From: Diorhabda sublineata
Lineage: Eukaryota > Arthropoda > Insecta > Coleoptera > Chrysomelidae
Length of the DNA: 64,000 nucleotides
Reading direction: 5' to 3'
NCBI RefSeq assembly: GCF_026230105.1
Contig: NC_079485.1
Coordinates: 22,983,572-23,047,571 of the forward strand
The position numbers and the translations under genes are program-made. Positions within the stretch are counted from its first letter, which is position 1. Each line of letters starts with the position of its first letter. Below the pieces are notes generated by a model. It did not search any database, was not told where the DNA came from, and saw only the letters and a list, made by a program, of their open reading frames with translations. Shown piece after piece: positions 52,101-61,269 of the stretch.

Positions 52101-54775
52101 TATATCCATCTGCTAAGATTAATTCCGCGCCAGCTACTAATTGGCGACCAGGAAGCCTATCTATGCTACAATCAATGCAATCTTCATCCCCCGATTCTTC
52201 ATCAGAGAACTGGGTTCGGCGAGTTCAATATATATTGAGTCCACTAGCAGTTCATCAGATTATGCAATTTAAAGAGCTTCCTCTAAAGAAAAGCCTCGCC
52301 TGACAAAAAAATTTACATATTTCACATGGAAACTTTGCGTGCCTAGAGTTCCCTATGGCTACACATCAAAATAAACATATGAGGTGTAACACAAATCGGT
52401 ATTATCAATACGAAAAATTTTCTTATAGAAACATGTATTTGTGTTTATTTAAATACCACATCACAAAAGTATGAATATATGTTGATGGTGAAAAGAGAAT
52501 TTGTACTTACTTGAACTGTATGTCCATTTTTATCGGCACACCACGAGGAGTAGACAAGACGTTATACACATCCAAGTAAATATATAAGCTGCCATCTATC
52601 CAATACTTTCCCAATCCAAGCTATTTTGAAATTCGCGCTGTAAAATTATATATTTATTGTGGTCATTTGGCAATACTTGGCCTTGATGGGTTAATGTTTA
52701 GACGGGAATAATAGATAACCGGATTATTAGACGAAACTCTTTCGAAAAAACCTTAACAGGTCTTGGATATTTAGAATTTCTTCGAAAATTGTAGTACCTC
52801 GAATTGAACCGGTGTTTTCGAAACAGAAATGATTTATAACTGCAACAAGATGGTACGTCTTCACGATATGCATTCTTGTTGCGCAACTACTTGAACAATG
52901 TCTTTCCAAATCAGTAGAATGGTCGTCTAGATCACCTGATTTGACTCTTCTTGATAGGGGGTAATTGAAAAGTAAAGTGTACCAAAATAGACCACAAAAT
53001 ATTATTGAACTCAAAGAAAGGGTACATATTGAGGTTGCACAAATAAGTCTGGAAGTAGAAAGTTTGCGACACGTCTTTCTCATTGTATTTTAGCTGAAGG
53101 TAAACAATTTGAACACTTAATTTAGGTTAGGTTTTACAATTGACTTATAATGAAGATTTATTAAGTTTTTAAATAAATATAAACAACAATTACTCAAACA
53201 TTGATATGGCTGGATAAACCTTTCAAATATGTATTACAACACCTGTATTTCCATTTAAAAATTTCGTTTCATTTGTACCATACTGTATAACTCTTCAATT
53301 CAACTTTTTGAACCTAGTTGTTCAACAAAAAGGGTTTTAAGCATTGATTATTGCTTCTATTTTATTAGAAGTAATCCAATGGTATGCATAACAAAATGAA
53401 TCCCATCAATCAAAATCCAATTTTACCCTTAGCTACTGATTAAAATTGAAATCGATCAGTATTGAAACAGGAGCAGGCAGGTATATGAGTCACAAAAATG
53501 GGAATTTTTAATTAAAAAGATTATGATTTGTGACAAAACATTTTTTGCATACATTAGATCACAATATCTTATGATTCAACTTGGTAGATAACTAATAATA
53601 CCGTCTACAAACTTAAAAGCGAAAAAATTGCAATACTTTGGAATTTTGTTTTTGAAAAATTTGCAATTATGCAATTGATTGAATAACTTCGTGAGGACTT
53701 AAATCTGTACAAAATACTTTCTATAAACATAATTCAATGCCTAATTGGAATGAGATAGTGGTGGTTTTTGCTTTGACAGAAATATACTTCCAACAATTTT
53801 ATTATCAGTCCAGAGTGGTGGTATTTACAAGTTGTGATTTAAATTTGTTACAGATGCCTAATTACCCCATTAGTAATGAATTCATGCAAGAACTGGTTAG
53901 AATGAAATTGAGACTTAATTGTAAAAATGAAATTCCTGTATTTTTATTCAGTCATTTACCGATTAAGAAAAAATTTAATGTTTTACAAGAAATTGCTTGT
54001 ATCTTTGGTAAGTTCATCAAACAAATGTTTAAAATAGAAATGAATTATATTTTCTGTGTTGATAATCAATATTTTTCTATCATTTATAGACGATATAGTC
54101 AGGGGCCATTGTAAAATAGAAGTAAACTTTTTCCCAATGTTGACAGATCTAATTTTGACATTCAGGTTTATGAAAAAAACAAGCACCGAAACGAAAATCG
54201 ATAAAAATTATTACAATTATGTATGTAAGGAAATTCAAAAGAAAATTGTTAAATTTGATGCTTCGTACAAGGGTCAAAGTTATTATAATGTAAGTTGTTT
54301 TTTTTCTATAATTTTTATATTGAAAGATGAAAAGTTGATTTTATCAATGTCATATTTTGGATTCCTAGCAGCCAAACATATATTGCAGAAAATTGTTCAA
54401 TTTCAAATTTTATTGTCATACCAATCCTTTTATTATTTTCTAATTTTGTAAAACTATAATTTAATAATTTCAGGAATTTGAAACTGAAATAAGAAAATGC
54501 ACATTATCTCTTCTGAATCTTCTATTTTTGGAGAATAAACAAATAGCAGATGGGATACAGATTATACTGTTTGACGCTTTGATGCACTGGATAGATTTTG
54601 TCCTGCAGGAGGTAACTAATTCTTTATCCAACTACCTACAATTTATTTAGTTTTTTTTTAGATAATAGCCTATATTCACATAGAAAAAGGGCGAGATTAT
54701 GCTCAGTACTTTTCCAAGTTGGTACAATATTTCAAAAGAAACCAGTCAAAATTTGGATCTCCTAGTAGACAGTAA
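40147..54775 (+). CDS. NCAPD3: Condensin II complex subunit D3 (HEAT-repeat protein), complete, 16 exons
   Basis: Coding exons: 40147-40418, 40505-40812, 40863-41134, 41453-41491, 41541-41852, 41927-42100, 42491-42670, 42959-43092, 43410-43551, 43614-44016, 45551-45728, 48924-49209, 53854-54007, 54090-54289, 54474-54611, 54662-54775. All are GT-AG with matching phases, giving 1101 aa. It is an all-helical HEAT-type protein. Colinear similarity to vertebrate NCAPD3, from memory, is best at residues about 805-900 (VADPCLTRLCIIAIEELVHH, DFIKLEADNFFRFIYAL; compare DPFIRKQ..LLQEEFVKW..LFFRF), in the HLPIKKKFNVLQEIAC segment, around microexon 4 (LICNISDSPKDAVAFMNML), and near residue 100-135. Condensin II compacts chromosomes. 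The protein is shorter than vertebrate NCAPD3 (about 1500 aa) and stops at GSPSRQ, lacking the disordered Ser/Thr-rich tail. Introns 10, 11 and 12 are swollen by transposons. FANCI or another HEAT protein is the main alternative, judged less likely. Confidence 0.85.
44031..45490 (+). mobile_element. Tc1/mariner-type element in NCAPD3 intron 10, inactive
   Basis: The left end (TGTGCCTCAAAAGAAAGTTCAC) and right end (GTGAATTTTTTTTTGAGGCACC) are inverted repeats. The left one starts only about 14 bp after the exon 10 donor. The transposase remnant runs from MGRHELDLSIQKRAVV through LNPYKIQLMQKLKVQD, LFLDQAHFHLNEHVNKQNCRY, QDGATSHMSN and SDLTHMDFFLLGYVKSKVYT to the stop near 45386. The first catalytic block has D-Q instead of D-E and several stops are present. 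A LINE tail is inserted at 44269-44669. Confidence 0.88.
44269..44669 (-). mobile_element. 5'-truncated LINE inserted inside the mariner element
   Basis: A GC-rich block in AT-rich surroundings. On the minus strand, with frameshifts, it reads HPIVTYASETCVLSN, then a K-RAR-RWL-RLERMPEER region, then RWLDNVEKELRELGVR and DDWRNVVDEAKAL. This is the C-terminal end of an insect LINE. It finishes in a GTA/TAC trinucleotide tail (44269-44287). An 11-bp target duplication TTTAAACGTGC lies at 44258-44268 and again at 44670-44680. Confidence 0.85.
46409..46750. repeat. Foldback (MITE-like) element in NCAPD3 intron 11
   Basis: Arms of about 75 bp: left ATTAGTCCGGAAGCGGTCAATG...ACAGTGGTATTCTTATTTA, right TAAGAATACCACTGTTTTAC...GCATTGACCGC-CTCGGACTATAT. 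The loop is about 190 bp. A related fragment (GGGCCAAGGGTAAAA) occurs near 45970. Confidence 0.8.
46770..47510 (+). pseudogene. piggyBac-like transposase remnant (DDE_Tnp_1_7), copy 1
   Basis: Broken frames on the plus strand read PRMDWEIKLFPKILYG, then VMEK/ILSWKNKRVVTLLRTTDND and GETQSMEMSINFVNYTFIHS, then MGAVDCDDQY. The last parts match the piggyBac blocks WKDxRxVxxLST and YNxxMGGVDxxDQ. Located in NCAPD3 intron 11, same strand as the gene. No complete frame remains. Confidence 0.65.
47511..48923 (+). other. Rest of NCAPD3 intron 11, nothing recognised
   Basis: No domain or clear repeat was assigned. The short minus-strand frame at 48393-48575 has no known family. Confidence 0.4.
49697..49953. 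repeat. Foldback element nested in the mariner copy
   Basis: 39-bp inverted ends (GAAATGTCCATATATGTAAT... and its inverse, one mismatch seen) around about 180 bp of other sequence. Each arm also contains the shorter inverted words GTCCATAT / ATATGGAC. Confidence 0.85.
50529..52690 (-). mobile_element. piggyBac element, inactive, with TTAA target duplication
   Basis: Both ends carry TTAA (50525-50528 and 52691-52694) followed by imperfect inverted ends (CCCATGTGAGCCC and GGCCTTGATGGG). The minus-strand transposase remnant includes NLNYDESMIKYFNRHPSRQC and IRGKSIRVGFKM, then LNRWLDNNVVTIASTCFDTP, then KKWWWCIYTWLIDDSI and LLYRKSGR. It ends in the C-terminal Cys-rich domain KKRCAVAGCCSIMRTMCKKC with CNVRLCSDC. 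These are the ordered piggyBac blocks. Many stops and shifts are present. It sits inside the transposase frame of the surrounding mariner copy. Confidence 0.92.
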
Positions 54776-56150
54776 AAGCTGCCCGTATTGTTTTATTTTT
54801 ATAATGAGTTTTTCCAATATAGTGAGCTTCAATTTGTTAAATATGAGTTTAAACGACGTTACTACTAGAAAATTTTCTTTAAATTACTTCATATTGAAGA
54901 ATAAGTGTTATATTATTGTGATGTAAATATATCTTACGTTGTGTAACATTAGAATGAAGTACAATTTTTCTGTTTATTTTCTTCAGTGATGTTCGTATGT
55001 ATCTCAAACTTCTGTCCAAAACACATCATCAATATGCAAAATGTAAATATTAATCAAAATGCCATTTAAAATTCCTCTAATATTTAAAATCACTTTTAAA
55101 ATATTTTATATTGTTCAGCAGGTGTTCTATGATAATTCCTACATTCCCCATGAAATATATTTTTTATGCATATATTAAAGGGATGTTTGACATAGCTGTC
55201 ATTTTGTGTTTTTTTTGTACTCCTCTTCATATAATATTTTTTCCTTTGCATTAAATAATGAGGTAACATGTTCTTTCAATTCGTTATCGCTGTTATACTT
55301 TTGACCAACCAGGATGCCAAAATAAATGAGAGTCGATAGAAGGAAAGTCTTGGCTGTACGTACACGTCTTACTAGTAAATCGTTTCTTCAAATACCTTAT
55401 AAATTTCTATTCATTCCATTTTTCTTCTTCTCGAAAAAAAAATTTACAAGGCTGCAGTCGTTTCAAACAACGCTTCGATATGGATATACCAACACCAAGC
55501 TCAAAATAAACAGTGACTGCAAAAAATATTTTAATATATCGTGCCATTCATCATTTTCTTCACAATTTAAAATGCTGATCATATACCAGAAAATCAGATT
55601 CATTTACATCTTATTTAAGAAAAAATTGAGGGAAATTACTAACAACGTTACTCATAATTGACAGATATCATTGCAAGGAAAATGAAAGTGGCATTTTTGT
55701 ATGATTTTGGCTTTTAGCTACCAAATTTATTGAAAAAAAAGATAGTAACTGGAAAACAATTCTAAAGGAAAATGTCCTTGCAAAGGTGTGAGGTACCAAA
55801 ATGAGGTTTTATTTAGAGGAATATTTCTTTAAGACAAAAATAATTATGTAGATGAGAGCTTAGTAATTTGTGTATATTAACGTATAACAAGCATTATAAT
55901 GAGAAAATATCGCTATGTCTTGTTAATATCAATGGATTTGATTGGTTTTTTATAAAGTTAGTTTAACACTTTAATGAGCTGTTCAAATATGAAGGTATTA
56001 AAATAATCCTTTAATGAATTTTACAGAGAGATGTAATGTTGTATTTTATATATTTTGTTTATGAGATATATATGAATATTAGCAATTTAAGTATATCTTT
56101 CACAAAAAACATATTATATTTTTTTAAATATATATTTATATTTCACTTAC
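54776..56150. other. 3' flank of NCAPD3, nothing recognised
   Basis: Probably holds the NCAPD3 3' untranslated region; no single polyadenylation signal stands out. The frame at 55326-55661 (plus) has no recognisable domain. Confidence 0.4.
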
Positions 56151-56174
56151 TCAATGTTTACTTAACTGCCTGGT

Positions 56175-56310
56175 AGTTCCGTCTGGAATATCACAACACA
56201 CTTCTACTAAATGATCAAGTCTGCGTACCTAGACATTCTGGAATGCGTGATTTGGCAATTTAGCTGAGGTCACCACTTTCATTGGTCCAGAGTTAAGAAA
56301 AAAGGTAACA
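56175..56310 (+). pseudogene. Possible LINE RNase H fragment
   Basis: One frame reads VCVPRHSGMRDLAI-(stop)-LRSPLSLVQS. This resembles the RNase H C-terminal block WVPGHSGIxGNExADELA followed by PxxGPE. Very short and decayed. Confidence 0.35.
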
Positions 56311-57640
56311 ACATCTTCATGTTAAGATGTTTGGGTGTGTATAGCTTCATTACTCATGTACTGAGGAAACCACTTTTTCCTGCATTATGCTTTTCTAGTG
56401 AATATTGTTACAGTAAAAATGAGTAAGGTATTCAGTTAAAGAATAATCACTTCAAATATATTTAATATGATACGAAAAACAGATATAAATATATAAATAA
56501 AATTGCTCGAATAATTTTTTTACATATTAAAAACAAATTTTAAATCCATGTGATTGCACTATACCTACTGTTAGAATATATAAACTAATTTTACAAGCAT
56601 TTATCTATTTTATAATTGCTCTACTTTTTATTGATGTGTCATTTAATTTTCATGTTTGGATCAGAGCAAAAATAAGGTGGATCTATTTATATTGCTATAC
56701 ATAGGCATTTATAATAACAATTTTAAACGTATACCTCTCTCAATATAAAGCCTTTATTTAATCATTTTTGTATGGTAGGTATATGTTGAAAAATACTAAT
56801 TTTACAGTGCAAATTCGATTGGTACCATTCTTTCTACAATGGTAGAAATACTGAAAAACGCACACCTTAATAAGAAAACGGAAATGTATTGAGGTGAATT
56901 AAAGATCACGAGGAAAAATGGAAAAATTAATTCAATTGCATTAAAAGACCCACAAAGTATACTGAAAATACATTAAAAAATCTGGTTAATGTTAGTATAA
57001 CAAAACAGTGTTTGTACAAACAATAAAGGACTGATGGAATCATCTATTTGAACTAGCAAAAAGGAACACCCATACAAACTCCCAGAAAAATTATGGTATC
57101 ATTTATTATTTGACTAAAATTTATTGACTTTGTTGCCTCCTAATATTTATATCCAACATAAAATTGTTTTGTTAAGACTGATAATGTCTTGCGGTTATGC
57201 AAGAAATTTAAATTTATTCGTCTATTACAATCACAATATTATCCTCGAAGAGTATCCTGTAACAATTAGGTAACTGGGCATTAAGAAGATTCCAAGAGAT
57301 GGAAAGAAATCAAAGACTAAAAGGCGTGTTAATTTTGCAGATTGTGGTTTAACGGTGTTAAGATCGAGGGCCCCATCGACATGGTGATCATTTAAGAAAT
57401 GCTTATAGGTTGTTAATGTAATAGATCCATAATTTGTACTTTTTCTTCCTTTTTTAGTAGATTTTTTTCCATGCATAATAATACTTGAATGCAACCAAAA
57501 TTATCTTAAAGAGGTCGAAATCCAAGTCAGCTAATAATTTTGTTCTTATCCAATAGAACATAAATTTTATTTGTTAGATTTAGTTAAATCACTATATATC
57601 CCACAATTCTAACTGAAATTAACAATAAATACGTTAATTC
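56311..57640. other. No recognisable feature
   Basis: AT-rich DNA. The minus-strand frame at 57231-57494 matches nothing I know. Confidence 0.4.
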
Positions 57641-57664
57641 TGTATTGGTAATATTTTAATTCTC

Positions 57665-57785
57665 TCCATAATAAACACACTCTTTACACCAACGCTCACA
57701 ATTACACTGTAAGTGGAGGTGTAAACAGTATGTTCAGTATGAATATCACCAACGGTTCCATAAATTCCAACTTAGTCTATCTCCA
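57665..57785 (+). repeat. Dispersed repeat C, copy 1
   Basis: Shares CACAATTACACTGTA, GTTCAGTATGRATATCACCAAC and AACTTAGT in the same order with 58436-58600. The second copy has about 60 extra bp in the middle. Confidence 0.55.
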
Positions 57786-58121
57786 TAGAGTAATTTCATC
57801 GAAATTATTCGTTAATTTTGATGAGGAGTGTATAATGCGAATTACTTAGTCATAAGAAATATACAATAAAACTTGAACAAGGAATGTATGAAAACAAGTA
57901 GTCATCAGTTTGACACTTGACAGTGACAAGTAACTAAAATAACATTTTACAAGCGTACACCCAGCATTTGATATACAGTACTTTGTTAGTTACAATATTA
58001 TTATGTAATAATAAAATATACCTGTAAAATGGGAATAAAATATTCATTTTTTATGATCTATCTACACATATTTAGATAGGAATGATTAGTAGATTTATCC
58101 ATAAACAATACTTTTTCAAGT

Positions 58122-58136
58122 ATTTATATATATATG

Positions 58137-58170
<34 letters not shown>
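58122..58170. repeat. (TA)n-rich microsatellite
   Basis: TATATA run with one interruption (TATGTATT), directly left of a repeat-B derivative. Confidence 0.85.
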
Positions 58171-58171
<1 letters not shown>

Positions 58172-58176
<5 letters not shown>

Positions 58177-58395
58177 TTTCTGAGCTTTCGAATATTGATG
58201 TATTCATCATCTGGGAAAATAATTAATTAAGATTGTTGGTGGTTTTGAATCGTATTAATTCTTGTAAAAATTTTAAATTCATTAAGTTTCAAAATTCAAT
58301 ATTCAAATTTGAATATTCGAAAGCTCGGAAAATATATTTAAGTTAGTCCACTTTGGTTAGGTTTGTTTCATTGCCACGTTCCCAATAAGACATCG
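58172..58395 (+). repeat. Repeat B derivative with collapsed palindrome
   Basis: Contains GAGCTTTCGAATA...TATTCATCATCTGGGAA on one side and GAATATTCGAAAGCTCGG...TTGCCACGTTCCCAATAA on the other. These are the outer parts of both arms of the 30.86-31.25 kb palindrome with the inner parts deleted. Confidence 0.7.
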
Positions 58396-58435
58396 CTCAT
58401 AATATAGCTTGCAAAGACTTCTTTTATGTATAATA

Positions 58436-58600
58436 ATGAACACACTATTTACCACCACTATATCAACACAATTACACTGTATAGTCCTTCAAGTCTTCTA
58501 TAGGTCGCTGGTTAATTTGCATTGCGAGTTTTGTTGTAATGGTAATAAATGTGTTCAGTATGGATATCACCAACGTTTCTAAAAATTTTAACTTAGTAAA
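58436..58600 (+). repeat. Dispersed repeat C, copy 2
   Basis: See copy 1 at 57665-57785. This copy follows a repeat-B derivative directly. Confidence 0.55.
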
Positions 58601-58668
58601 ACAGTTTAAAAATAAAATTAATACTAATGTCACAGACAATGGCAAGATCAAAAATAAACTTAAGATGA

Positions 58669-58671
<3 letters not shown>

Positions 58672-58714
<43 letters not shown>
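58672..58714. repeat. (TA)n microsatellite
   Basis: Uninterrupted TA run. It creates the artificial YIYIYIYI reading frames on both strands here. Confidence 0.95.
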
Positions 58715-58717
<3 letters not shown>

Positions 58718-58719
58718 AA

Positions 58720-61269
58720 AAAAATATTTCAACTCCTACTCTTATATTTTTAAATATAAATAAATCTATTTATAAGTGAAAATAGATAGAAGTACCTCTG
58801 AAGGCGCCACAGTTATAATTCAATACTTGTTGGCTATAATTAAGCCAAATAAACTAATTGTGTTGAAAACTTACAAACTTAAGAGTAGACATGGCACTGA
58901 AGAAAATTTGTTTATTGAAGGCAAGAATAAGATGAGAGAGACTAAGGTACAAGTACAATCTAAAGTGCAATTGAATGAAAATAATAGACAAAATATAATA
59001 TGTTAATCAATTCCTAATTGGACTCACATTAAACAAGTTGTAGTGAAAAGACTAAAACAAATTAATAAACAAAACACGTGATTCTTTATCTTGGAGATCG
59101 TGTTAGATTAATAATTTCCCTTAATATTTGTCATTAATATATTCAATAATTTTAAGAATGTGTTTAATAAAATCTGTTATAGTGTGTCTCAGAGTACAGT
59201 ACCATGATACACAGGATAACGTACTAAGGGCTATAAAATCATTTTTATTAAAAGGTACAACTCACTTAATCAATGATACACTATTAAATCAATAGTATTA
59301 AGTGATAATCTTCAGAGATAAATGCTTGACCTTATACTGTCACCAAAAAAATTTCTTTGTAGACGATACAAAACTTTCTGTAAACTTTTTAGGACCAGAA
59401 TAACCTAAAGTTGAAAACCCATATTTCAAAAGTTGTAAAAAAAGACAAATTCTGATGCGTATGCAATGCAGAACACATTTCAATTCATGATTGGTACCGG
59501 TTCTCTGATAAAGCCCTTAGCCTCTACAAATTATTCAAACCACTTAAACTTGATTATGTTCAGATATTATGGAGTCGTAATTTTATGAAGAATATAGTGC
59601 TGTCCGAGAAGAACTACAAAACCTCCACCAGATCTATGTAACAATGAATATGAAATTAGACTTTACAAAAACTTCAGAATACGACTTTCAAGAAATTAGC
59701 ATTGAATTAATAGTAAAGGAAGGATAGCTGTTATCTATATACATAGACAGCCTGTGCGACAGAAGTATCCATCTTAAACATCCAAGTATGGCTCATTTTA
59801 TTTTGATTGTTGTATTAGTTTAAGCGGACGTGTTTGTTTTCGATAATTTTATATAAATTTTGCAGTAGTTTGCATACATTTTTTATGATTTTGTTAGGTT
59901 TTATATAGGCGCTTATTAGGATCAATTAGAATAGTCTAGGCACTGTCACATATCCAAACGATGATATAATTAATATATGTGTCATTGCTGAAAAATTGTT
60001 GAGACGTATAACAAACAATTTCAAAAACTTAAAGATTCATAAGAACAAAATAATAATAAAAGTTATGAATCAATTTAAAAACAAATTTTTCCACATGACA
60101 TCACTCCATTAGAAAATCATATTATTCTTTTATTAAAAAGCGTTATTGAAATTTTTTTAAACATTAGATTGAGTTTTATTTGTAAAAATATTATTAGTTC
60201 AGATATTCGGAATACAACCAAATTAATTATATTTATAGGATAAGATATCTATTTCTGAATTTTTTCTTATATAATTATTTTAGCACTCTGTCATTTAATT
60301 CTTATTTTTTATTCATTATAAAATAATTTTTCTATTTCACGCCTATGGTAAAACGGATATTGCCGACCACCATATGCAACAACCATCCTGGTCCACTAAA
60401 CATTTGATTATTGCTCCTTCCTTTACTTTAAATTCAATTGTAATTATGCACATGTGGAAACCCTCTACGAAATTTTCAAAATTGTAGCATCCCTCTTCCA
60501 TTAATCATTTAATTCCAACAAGATATACAAGGGGAAAATGTGGAACGAAAAATTCACAAACCGTGTTGTGTATATTTCAGGATTTTCTTATAAGAAGTGC
60601 TCTATGTGAACTCTTTTCACTATTTTGAAGTTTCAACAGTAAACCATCTGCTGTTGTAAAATTTTGATGAAGAGCTGTAACAATACTTTTTTTAATTGTA
60701 TAAAATATATTTTTTCTTGTTGTTTCCACTATAGTTGTTTGTTATATTTTCGTCAAAATCAGTAATTCTGGAAAATTTTACTAAATAAACTAATATGGGA
60801 AAATGCATTGAGGTTAAGTACAGTATTTTCAGGCAGCGTTCTCTTGAAATTTAAAATATTTTGAAAATCGTTAGTGAAAAGGAGGTCAAACCAATTATAT
60901 CCAAGCTAATTTTGGCGGTTTTGAATTCTATATAACAATCTACCAAATATTGCACTACATTTTATATAACTGGAAAATATTGCAATTGGTTTAACTTCAA
61001 CTCATTGTGAATTCTGAACTTAGTATATATCTACAATAATTTTTTGACCAACAATTAACATCAACTTGTAGCATTCAATTTATATTTCCTAATAAATATT
61101 TGGTTTCATTTCATTTAAAAATTTTTCTATAAAAAAAAATTGTAGAGAAAATTTTAACATAAAATATCAAAAAACAGTCCCTAGTTAGTAATGATATAAT
61201 AATATAATAACTATATCCCATAATTTTTTCTCAAGTACTCCAAGGAAAATTAAATTCAATTAGCTGGAT
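58720..61269. other. Intergenic, includes synaptojanin 3' flank
   Basis: No gene or clear mobile-element domain was seen. The part nearest 61269 should hold the synaptojanin 3' untranslated region. The frame at 58776-59006 has no recognisable domain. Confidence 0.4.

Larger units (their letters stand above)
49348..53285 (+). mobile_element. Tc1/mariner-type element in NCAPD3 intron 12, interrupted by piggyBac and a foldback
   Basis: Ends: CAGTATGGTGCAAATGAAAG at the left and CGTTTCATTTGTACCATACTG at the right, with TA on both outer sides. The N-terminal half of the transposase remnant is at about 50060-50525 (VDAFQKLTETLLIMIG..., QTYRYWIIENPNWMQKYRTQ). The C-terminal half is at about 52695-53120 (FEKTLTGLGYLEFLRK, LQQDGT-S-YA, RSPDLTLLD, LKSKVYQNRPQNIIELKERV). 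The two halves join at QRI-N-V across the piggyBac insertion. Without the inserts it would be about 1.5 kb, normal for this class. Stops show that it is dead. Confidence 0.88.

Noticed and set aside
52070..52303. Plus-strand frame MVISSSIGPILYPSAK...
   Set aside because: Antisense shadow of the piggyBac transposase N-terminal region; no domain of its own.
53737..54114. Long open frame MPNWNEIVVV... overlapping NCAPD3 exon 13
   Set aside because: Only 53854-54007 continues the condensin protein. The upstream part is intron, ending in a clear TTTGTTACAG acceptor, and the downstream part reads through a GTAAGT donor.
58472..58763. Frames with YIYIYIYI repeats
   Set aside because: Artefacts of the (TA)n microsatellite.
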